Assembly (NCBI GenBank): GCA_900557385.1
Contig: USSP01000031.1
Location: 1 to 11,484 of the forward strand
Direction: 5' to 3'
Source: an uncultured Lachnospiraceae bacterium
GTDB taxonomy: Bacteria > Bacillota > Clostridia > Lachnospirales > Lachnospiraceae
Length of the DNA stretch: 11,484 bases
Made by a program: the position numbers and the translations under genes. Below are positions 6,385-11,484 of the stretch, in pieces; the first letter of the stretch is position 1; each line of letters opens with the position of its first letter. The notes beneath the pieces were generated by a model. It was given only the letters and a program-made list of their open reading frames with translations, was not told the DNA's origin and searched no databases.

Positions 6385-7320
6385 ATGAAAAAAGAAAAAA
6401 AAGCAAATCATCCTTCTGCATATAAAATTTTCAGCATTATCATTATTGCAATTTTAGCAGTTTTATTTACTTTCCCGTTGTATTGGATTATCACAGGTTC
6501 TTTTAAAACCGGTGCAGCCATCAACTCCACTACCCCCATCTGGTGGCCTGAGGAGTGGACCCTGGCAAACTATCAGAAGCTGTTCAGCCGTCAGACTGCA
6601 CCGCTGTTTCAGTTTACCATTCCTTTCAGCAGCCTGTTTACCGGAAGCGGTGACTTGAAGCTGGTTGTCTCCGGTCCTTCCGTACCCGCTGCCATCCGTT
6701 GGTTAATCAATACCGTAGCCATGGCTGTACTGTCCATGATTCTTACCTGTATTACCGCTTCCATGGCTGGATATGCCCTGGCAAAAAAGAGATTCGTAGG
6801 ACGCCAGTTCCTGTTCACCATGATTGTATGTGCAATGGCTTTACCGAAGCAGGTTATCTTAATCCCTCTGCTTCGTGAAATGTCCAATTTACATCTGTAC
6901 AATACCATCTGGGCTGTTGTATTCCCCATCGTCGGCTGGCCTTTCGGTGTATTCCTGATGAAACAGTTCTCCGAAGGTGTTCCTACCGAAATGATTGAGG
7001 CGGCACAGATTGATGGTGCCAGCGAAGCAAAAACCTTTGTCCGCGTCATCGTGCCTATGATCAAACCCGGTATCGGTGCACTGGCTATCTTTACCTTTAT
7101 CAATAGCTGGAACGATTACTTCATGCAGTTGATTATGTTATCCAGCACCAGCAATCTGACAATCTCCCTTGGTATCGCAAAGCTGCAGGCAGAAAATGCC
7201 ACCGACTTCGGTCTGATTATGGCAGGTGCTGCATTGGCTGCCGTACCTATTATCATCGTATTCCTGATTTTCCAGAAATACTTTACAAAGGGTATTGCAA
7301 TGGGTGCCGTAAAAGGCTAA
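6385..7320 (+). CDS. ABC importer permease 2 (MalG/UgpE type)
   Basis: Second membrane subunit of the importer. A basic N terminus (MKKEKKANHP) precedes the first membrane segment (about 15-38). The EAA loop is EAAQIDGASEAKTFVRVIVP, starting at residue 205, and the protein ends in FQKYFTKGIAMGAVKG, the usual end of this subunit type. A very strong ribosome binding site (AAGGAGGAG) lies upstream. At 311 residues it is longer than the roughly 275-280 typical of this subunit. The extra length lies between the first and second membrane segments (about residues 70-102), and that loop should face outside, where the binding protein docks. Pairing with permease 1 and the lipoprotein is clear from order and spacing. 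Confidence 0.93.
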   Translation: MKKEKKANHPSAYKIFSIIIIAILAVLFTFPLYWIITGSFKTGAAINSTTPIWWPEEWTLANYQKLFSRQTAPLFQFTIPFSSLFTGSGDLKLVVSGPSVPAAIRWLINTVAMAVLSMILTCITASMAGYALAKKRFVGRQFLFTMIVCAMALPKQVILIPLLREMSNLHLYNTIWAVVFPIVGWPFGVFLMKQFSEGVPTEMIEAAQIDGASEAKTFVRVIVPMIKPGIGALAIFTFINSWNDYFMQLIMLSSTSNLTISLGIAKLQAENATDFGLIMAGAALAAVPIIIVFLIFQKYFTKGIAMGAVKG

Positions 7321-7346
7321 AAATTTAAATGTAGGAGCATATAGAA

Positions 7347-8276
7347 ATGAAAGATATTACAAAGTATCAAGGCGTCATTCCGGCATTTTATGCCTGCTAT
7401 GACCAGGATGGAAATATTTCCGTAGAAAGTGTAAAGGCTTTAACCCGTCATCTGATTTCCAAAGGTGTAAAGGGTGTGTATGTAGGCGGTTCTTCCGGCG
7501 AGTGTATCTACCAGCATGTAGATGAGCGTAAAAAAGTGCTGGAAGCCGTTATGGAAGAGGCAAAGGGCAAACTCACCGTTATCGCCCATGTAGGCTGTAA
7601 CAATACAGCAGACAGTGTAGAACTGGCTGCTCATGCCCAGAGTGTAGGCGCAGATGCTATTGCATCCATTCCTCCCATTTACTTCCACTTACCAGAATAT
7701 GCCATTGCAGAGTACTGGAACGCAATGAGCGCTGTTGCCCCGGAACTGGATTTTGTCATCTACAATATCCCCCAGCTTGCCGGAACTGCTTTATCCATGA
7801 ACCTGTTAAAGGAAATGTTGAAAAATCCCAATGTTATCGCTGTAAAGAACTCTTCTATGCCTACCCAGGACATCCAGCTGTTCAAGGCAGAAGGTGTCCG
7901 CCAGCGTGGTGAGAACGGTTTCGTTGTGTTCAACGGTCCCGATGAGCAGTTTGTCTCCGGACGTGCTATCGGCGCTGATGGTGGAATCGGTGGAACCTAC
8001 GCGGTTATGCCGGAACTGTTCGTAAAAATGGATGAGCTGATTCGCGAGAACAATTTCGCTGACGCCATGAAAATCCAGTACAAAGCTGATGCTATTATCT
8101 ATAAGATGTGTGAAGCAAAAGGCAATCTGTATGCCGTAATGAAAGAAATTCTTCACAGAATGTACGGTCTGGAGCTTGGCAGTGTAAGACTTCCTCTCGC
8201 TCCCCTGGCACCGGAGGATGAAGCGGTTGTCGTTGAAGCACAGAAGATGATTGAAGCAGCGATTGCGGAACTTTAA
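7347..8276 (+). CDS. nanA: N-acetylneuraminate lyase
   Basis: Cytoplasmic class I aldolase of the DapA/NAL superfamily that splits N-acetylneuraminate into pyruvate and N-acetylmannosamine. The 309-residue barrel has the carboxylate-binding motif GGSSGE (47-52), the catalytic Tyr139 in YNIP, and the Schiff-base Lys167 in AVKNSS. FNGPDE (185-190) aligns with the FNGxDE segment of E. coli NanA, whose Asp and Glu contact the sugar tail; this, with GADGGIGGTYAV (199-210), favours sialic acid lyase over dihydrodipicolinate synthase. E. coli has Tyr where this protein has Pro188. AGGAG at 7333-7337 sits 9 nt before the ATG. Neighbours nanQ, nanE and nanK support the call strongly. A lyase for another keto-acid sugar is the only reasonable alternative. 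Confidence 0.93.
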   Translation: MKDITKYQGVIPAFYACYDQDGNISVESVKALTRHLISKGVKGVYVGGSSGECIYQHVDERKKVLEAVMEEAKGKLTVIAHVGCNNTADSVELAAHAQSVGADAIASIPPIYFHLPEYAIAEYWNAMSAVAPELDFVIYNIPQLAGTALSMNLLKEMLKNPNVIAVKNSSMPTQDIQLFKAEGVRQRGENGFVVFNGPDEQFVSGRAIGADGGIGGTYAVMPELFVKMDELIRENNFADAMKIQYKADAIIYKMCEAKGNLYAVMKEILHRMYGLELGSVRLPLAPLAPEDEAVVVEAQKMIEAAIAEL

Positions 8277-8290
8277 TCCGAGGACACACT

Positions 8291-8740
8291 ATGATTGCAG
8301 ATTCTATCAAAAATATAACCCTCTATCGTGGGATGCAGCCCAATCTGGACACCGCGATTGATTTTTTGTTAAAGACGGATTTAAGCAAACTCCCCGACGG
8401 AAAAACCGTGATTGACGGTGACCATGTTTTCGTCAATGTCATGGAGGCAGATTTGCGTGAGGCAGAAGGTGCCACCTTTGAGTATCACAAAAAATATGCC
8501 GACTTACAAATTAACATCACCGGTGGTGAGTATTGGGAATGTGCCCTTTCCGGCGAAACTGCAGAGGAATACAGTGAAGAAAGGGATTGTGGTCTGGTAA
8601 CTGGAACTCCCACCTGTACAGGAACTCTGGGAGATGGACGGTTTGCCATCTTTTTCCCTATGGAATATCACAAGCCCAGCTGTATCAACCGGAGTTGCAC
8701 CCATGTGCGGAAAGCGGTCATTAAAATAGCGATTTCCTAA
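8291..8740 (+). CDS. nanQ: YhcH/YjgK/YiaL-family protein, probable sialic acid anomerase (NanQ)
   Basis: A 149-residue single-domain cupin of the YhcH/DUF386 family. E. coli NanQ (YhcH) of this family accelerates conversion of sialic acid between its ring and open forms so that the lyase is supplied. Visible family motifs are FEYHKKYADLQINITGGE (about 63-80) and FFPMEYHKPS (121-130), whose Glu and His residues are the probable metal ligands. It begins 14 bp after the nanA stop, with GAGGA 6-7 nt before the ATG, so the two are coupled in one message. No signal peptide; cytoplasmic. The family is certain; the specific role is inferred from its place beside nanA. Confidence 0.85.
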   Translation: MIADSIKNITLYRGMQPNLDTAIDFLLKTDLSKLPDGKTVIDGDHVFVNVMEADLREAEGATFEYHKKYADLQINITGGEYWECALSGETAEEYSEERDCGLVTGTPTCTGTLGDGRFAIFFPMEYHKPSCINRSCTHVRKAVIKIAIS

Positions 8741-8757
8741 CTACCCCTCATAAATAT

Positions 8758-8794
8758 GGAGAGTCCCAAGGTTTTTCTGCCTTGGGATTTCTCC
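8758..8794 (+). other. Intercistronic hairpin between nanQ and nanE
   Basis: TCCCAAGG (8764-8771) pairs with CCTTGGGA (8780-8787) around an 8-nt TTTTTCTG loop. After a small internal loop, GGAG (8758-8761) pairs with CTCC (8791-8794). There is no T-run after the stem on either strand, so this is not a normal terminator. It may be an mRNA processing or stability element, or a weak attenuator, in the 90-bp gap. Confidence 0.55.
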
Positions 8795-8830
8795 GATTCT
8801 AATTACCGAAAGGAAAGGCAAGATTTTATC

Positions 8831-9526
8831 ATGAACAAAGAAGAAGTATGTAAGCAGATTAAAGGAGGACTCATCGTCTCCTGTCAGGCGCTGGAGCATG
8901 AGCCCTTGTATACAAAAGAAGGCGGCGTTATGCCTTTGATGGCAAAAGCTGCTGCACAGTCCGGCGCAGTGGGCATCCGTGCCAACACCGTCCGTGACAT
9001 CACCCAGATTAAAGAAGTGGTTGACCTCCCCGTTATCGGCATCATCAAAAAAGACTACGAGGGAACTCCCATGTACATCACCGTTACCATGAAAGAGGTA
9101 GACGAGCTGGTGGCATGTGGCGTAGATATTCTGGCTGTTCAGGGAACCAGTGCACTGCGTCCTGACGGAAGCACTGCTCCCCAGTTTATCGCTGCAATCA
9201 AAGAAAAATACCCTGACCAGCTTGTAATGGCAGACTGTGCTACTCTGGAGGAAGGTATCGCCTGTGCAGAGGCCGGAGCGGATTTCATAGGAACTACCAT
9301 GCGCGGCTACACCCCGGAAACTAAGGGCATCGATGATATTGATTTCGATTTCATCCATGAGCTTTCTGAGAAATGTCCTGCAAAAATTATCGCGGAAGGA
9401 CACATCCACTACCCGGAACAGGCAAAGAAGGCTTTAGAGGCTGGTGCTTTTGCACTGGTTGTAGGCGGCGCTATCACCAGACCCGCTGAGATTACCGCAA
9501 GATTTGTCTCCGCAATCCAGAAATAA
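8831..9526 (+). CDS. nanE: N-acetylmannosamine-6-phosphate 2-epimerase
   Basis: Converts ManNAc-6-P to GlcNAc-6-P in the cytoplasm, joining sialic acid breakdown to amino-sugar metabolism. The 231-residue TIM barrel shows the NanE hallmarks: GGLIVSCQALEHEPL at the start, Arg50 in GIRAN, catalytic Lys73 in GIIKKDYEGTP, DILAVQGTSALRP, Asp135 in MADCATLEEG, IGTTMRGYT, and Glu189 in IAEGHIHYPEQA, ending in the phosphate-binding VVGGAITRP. I chose ATG 8831 because this matches where the family begins; an in-frame ATG at 8756 would run translation through the hairpin and has no ribosome binding site. The ribosome binding site here (AGGAAAGG, 8811-8818) is rather far, about 12 nt from the ATG, so initiation may be modest. 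Confidence 0.95.
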   Translation: MNKEEVCKQIKGGLIVSCQALEHEPLYTKEGGVMPLMAKAAAQSGAVGIRANTVRDITQIKEVVDLPVIGIIKKDYEGTPMYITVTMKEVDELVACGVDILAVQGTSALRPDGSTAPQFIAAIKEKYPDQLVMADCATLEEGIACAEAGADFIGTTMRGYTPETKGIDDIDFDFIHELSEKCPAKIIAEGHIHYPEQAKKALEAGAFALVVGGAITRPAEITARFVSAIQK

Positions 9527-9540
9527 GGGAGTAACTTCTT

Positions 9541-10428
9541 ATGAAAATTGTCGCAGTGGATATTGGCGGTACTGCCATCAAAGCAGGACTTTGGGACGGA
9601 ACAGAACTGACAGACATGAAAGAATGGGACACCCAGGCATCCCAGGGCGGTGCCCATCTGATGGAGCGGGTAAAACAGCTCCTCCACACTTATTCCGGTT
9701 TTGACGCCATCGGTATCAGCACCGCCGGAGAAGTCAATACTACAAATGGCACCATTTTTTACGCCAACAGCAATATTCCCGGCTATACCGGCATGCCGGT
9801 ACGAGGCATTATGGAAAATGAATTCCATGTTCCCGTGACAGTGGAGAATGATGTAAACTCCGCCGGTCTGGGCGAACTTCGCGCCGGAGCCGGCGTAGGC
9901 TGCTCGGATTTTCTCTGCCTCACCTACGGAACCGGTGTAGGCGGCTGCATCATCCTGAACGGACAGGTTTATCCCGGTGCCTCCTATTCTGCCGGAAGCT
10001 TCGGTGGGATTGTGATTCACCCAGAAGTCAAGGATGGAACTGATACCCTGGAGGGTTGTTACGAACGCTGCGCCTCCACCACCGCACTGGTAAAACGGGC
10101 GCTGGCTGTTGACGAGACACTGGATAATGGAAGAAAAATTTTCGCTGCTATGGAGCGTCCTGAAATCAAGGCTGTCATCGATGCCTGGATTGGTGATATA
10201 TGCACCGGACTGGTGACTTTAACCTGTGTCTTTAACCCCTCCCGCATCATTCTGGGCGGTGGCGTCATGGCGCAGGATTATGTACTATCCCAGGTAAAGA
10301 AACAGGTCAAGGCGCAGCTTTCTCCAGGACTTTCCCATGTGGAAATTGTTCCCGCAAAGTTAGGTAACACCGCTGGTCTGATGGGTGCCGTCAGTCTGGC
10401 TGAGAAATTATTAGAGAAAAAGGACTGA
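9541..10428 (+). CDS. nanK: ROK-family N-acetylmannosamine kinase, zinc-site-less
   Basis: Phosphorylates ManNAc to ManNAc-6-P using ATP, feeding NanE. A 295-residue ROK kinase: phosphate-binding DIGGTAIKAG (7-16), catalytic Asp104 in ENDVN, and the second ATP motif YGTGVGG (129-135). The canonical ROK zinc motif CxCGxxGCxE is degraded. Only GCYE (172-175) remains, and the first two cysteine positions are Gly166 and Asp168. The usual GExGH sugar and zinc segment reads GSFGG (152-156), lacking both the Glu and the His. Loss of the zinc site is known in some NanK enzymes, such as that of Staphylococcus aureus. It starts 15 bp after nanE, with AAGGGAG overlapping the nanE stop. Substrate is inferred from context; a glucokinase-like role is less likely. 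Confidence 0.9.
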   Translation: MKIVAVDIGGTAIKAGLWDGTELTDMKEWDTQASQGGAHLMERVKQLLHTYSGFDAIGISTAGEVNTTNGTIFYANSNIPGYTGMPVRGIMENEFHVPVTVENDVNSAGLGELRAGAGVGCSDFLCLTYGTGVGGCIILNGQVYPGASYSAGSFGGIVIHPEVKDGTDTLEGCYERCASTTALVKRALAVDETLDNGRKIFAAMERPEIKAVIDAWIGDICTGLVTLTCVFNPSRIILGGGVMAQDYVLSQVKKQVKAQLSPGLSHVEIVPAKLGNTAGLMGAVSLAEKLLEKKD

Positions 10429-10433
10429 GTAAT

Positions 10434-11075
10434 ATGCAGAAAAATATTTTATGTTTCGGAGATTCCAATACCCATGGATATAATTCCAAAACCAATGGAC
10501 GTTTCGATGTGAATGAGCGTTGGCCCAAACTTTTGCAGAAAAATCTCGGTGATGATTACTATGTCATTGAGGAAGGTCTCAGTGGAAGAACCACTTCTTT
10601 TGAGGACCCGGTTTTCGAGGGACTGTGTGGCTTGCATGCCATTTATCCCTGCATGATGACCCATGAGCCTCTGGATCTGGTCATTATCATGCTGGGTACC
10701 AACGACACCAAGGATCGTTTCAATGCCAATTCCTTTATCATCGGAAAGGGACTGGAACGTCTGGCACAGAAAGCCATCGACACCCACGCAGCCTGGAGAG
10801 GCGCACCTAATGTACTGTTAGTTGCTCCGCCTCCTATCCATCCTGACTATGCCAAGACCGCGGTTGCCGGCGAGATGGGCGACAAATGCGTAGAGCGTTC
10901 CCGTGGTCTGGCGAAGGAGTTTAAGGATGTGGCTGACCGTCTGCATTGTCATTTCCTGGATGCAGGCTCCATTCCCGGGATTGAAATGTATCCTTACGAC
11001 TGGATGCATTTAAGCCTGGAAAGTCACAAGCTTCTGGCTGATGAGTTGACAAACGTGATTAAAGAGATACTTTAG
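10434..11075 (+). CDS. SGNH/GDSL hydrolase, candidate sialate O-acetylesterase
   Basis: A 213-residue single-domain SGNH hydrolase. The four blocks are visible: FGDSN with nucleophile Ser11, EEGLSG with Gly48, GTND with Asn90, and DWMHL with the Asp189/His192 pair. Overall it resembles the small aryl-esterase/acyltransferase branch (MsAcT-like) rather than the larger E. coli NanS. It begins 5 bp after the nanK stop, with AAAAAGGA at 10417-10424, and is the last gene before a strong terminator, so it is part of the operon. There is no signal peptide, so it would act inside the cell, most simply by removing O-acetyl groups from imported sialic acids so that the lyase can use them. The family is firm; the substrate is inferred from position. 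Confidence 0.85.
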   Translation: MQKNILCFGDSNTHGYNSKTNGRFDVNERWPKLLQKNLGDDYYVIEEGLSGRTTSFEDPVFEGLCGLHAIYPCMMTHEPLDLVIIMLGTNDTKDRFNANSFIIGKGLERLAQKAIDTHAAWRGAPNVLLVAPPPIHPDYAKTAVAGEMGDKCVERSRGLAKEFKDVADRLHCHFLDAGSIPGIEMYPYDWMHLSLESHKLLADELTNVIKEIL

Positions 11076-11081
11076 GGATAA

Positions 11082-11115
11082 AAACAAAGAGTCGCTTGCC
11101 GACTCTTTGTTTGTT
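11082..11115. terminator. Bidirectional Rho-independent terminator
   Basis: AAACAAAGAGTCG (11082-11094) and CGACTCTTTGTTT (11100-11112) form a perfect 13-bp stem with a 5-nt loop (CTTGC). The T-rich 3' arm runs on as TTTGTTTGTT on the plus strand; on the minus strand it is followed by TTTTTA. It ends the nan operon from the left and the thioesterase gene from the right, whose stop codon (11114-11116) abuts it. Confidence 0.88.
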
Positions 11116-11484
11116 AAAACCCTTCCTGTCGTCTCAGTAAACGCAGTTCTCTGCGCTTGATGGCATTGTCCCATTCCATCTGCTCTGCCGGGTCATCGGG
11201 GTTTAGCAGGAGAGGCGGCACTTCCGTGGGCTTGCCGTCCTCTCCCATGTTGACCATGACAAAGTAGGCACGGTTGATGGGATGGCGGGTGCCGTCGGGA
11301 TTTTCCTTGTAAGTGTCCACGCGGACTTCCATGGAGGTTTTCCCCACATAGGTTACCCGCCCGGTGAGTACCAACACATCGTTAATAAAGGCTCCTGCCT
11401 TAAATTGTAAGTTATCAATGGCTGCAGTGGTGGCGTTGTGTCCGCAATGGCGTCTGGCAGTAGCCCCCGCCACTTCATCAATTA
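11114..11484 (-). CDS. Hotdog-fold acyl-CoA thioesterase (partial, 5' end outside window)
   Basis: C-terminal part (about 123 residues) of an acyl-CoA thioester hydrolase that cleaves acyl-CoA to free acid and CoA in the cytoplasm. The frame runs off the right edge, and the first visible residues, IDEVAGATARRHCG, match the family's helix with its catalytic Asp (xxxDExA). They are followed by TTAAIDNLQFKAGAFINDVLVLTGRVTYVGKTSMEVRV and a downstream YFVMVNMGEDGKPTEVPPL strand pair typical of the YciA/BACH group. The C terminus is charged (RRELRLLRRQEGF). A GTG at 11473 is in frame but falls inside the conserved helix, so it is not the start. It is convergent with and probably unrelated to the sialic acid operon. 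Confidence 0.88.
   Translation of the reverse strand, partial: IDEVAGATARRHCGHNATTAAIDNLQFKAGAFINDVLVLTGRVTYVGKTSMEVRVDTYKENPDGTRHPINRAYFVMVNMGEDGKPTEVPPLLLNPDDPAEQMEWDNAIKRRELRLLRRQEGF

Noticed and set aside
6609..7103. 164-codon minus-strand open frame opposite permease 2
   Set aside because: Shadow of the permease coding strand, with no domain, no start signal and no promoter.
7347..8276. Dihydrodipicolinate synthase (dapA) as the identity of the lyase gene
   Set aside because: The FNGxDE sugar-contact segment, GGSSGE motif and neighbouring nanQ/nanE/nanK favour N-acetylneuraminate lyase.
8756..8830. N-terminal extension of NanE from the ATG at 8756
   Set aside because: No ribosome binding site, coding would include the hairpin, and the extra residues do not resemble NanE; ATG 8831 fits the family start.
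8741..10020. Two long minus-strand open frames (222 and 203 codons) opposite nanE and nanK
   Set aside because: Their products match no family I recognise and are rich in Cys, His and Phe as expected of antisense frames; the plus strand carries clear enzyme motifs throughout and neither has a convincing ribosome binding site.
1..11484. CRISPR arrays, insertion sequences, tRNA or rRNA genes, phage or defence genes
   Set aside because: No regularly spaced repeats, transposase motifs, tRNA-like folds or such protein families were seen on either strand.

Overview
The window reads as a chromosomal segment of a low-to-mid GC Firmicute, most likely a gut Clostridia/Lachnospiraceae-type bacterium. 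This is an inference from strong AGGAG-type ribosome binding sites, a short Lys-rich lipoprotein signal, the split carbohydrate ABC importer without its own ATPase, and the gene content. I computed no similarity searches.

The core (about 3.6-11.1 kb) is a sialic acid (N-acetylneuraminate) uptake and catabolism operon on the plus strand, with its probable regulator divergent on the minus strand. Order: rpiR-type regulator (minus) | 350-bp control region | substrate-binding lipoprotein | terminator hairpin | permease 1 | permease 2 | nanA (lyase) | nanQ-type anomerase | hairpin | nanE (epimerase) | nanK (ROK kinase) | SGNH/GDSL esterase | bidirectional terminator. The importer brings in the sugar and the esterase may strip O-acetyl groups. 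NanQ opens the ring to the form the lyase uses, and NanA cleaves it to pyruvate and ManNAc. NanK phosphorylates ManNAc and NanE gives GlcNAc-6-P. No sialidase, no 2,7-anhydro-Neu5Ac oxidoreductase, no ABC ATPase and no nagA/nagB lie inside the window, so the cluster looks like a scavenger of free sialic acid that relies on functions encoded elsewhere.

The left flank (1-2.7 kb) is a separate unit: an AraC-type regulator with an N-terminal cupin, followed by a GH13 oligo-1,6-glucosidase-like enzyme with its own promoter. A long inverted repeat brackets that promoter and includes the glucosidase ribosome binding site. The glucosidase and the rpiR gene converge with 4 bp between stop codons. The right edge holds the C-terminal part of a minus-strand hotdog acyl-CoA thioesterase, convergent with the operon.

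Most of the window is ordinary, well-recognised sugar catabolism. The points worth a second look are regulatory and mechanistic: two copies of a 15-nt dyad sequence in the control region, one sitting exactly between -35 and -10 of the operon promoter; a NanK that has lost the usual ROK zinc cysteines and the usual sugar-site Glu/His; an internal terminator after the binding-protein gene; and a putative transcript-origin-dependent hairpin over the glucosidase start. I did not find a clearly undescribed multi-gene system.
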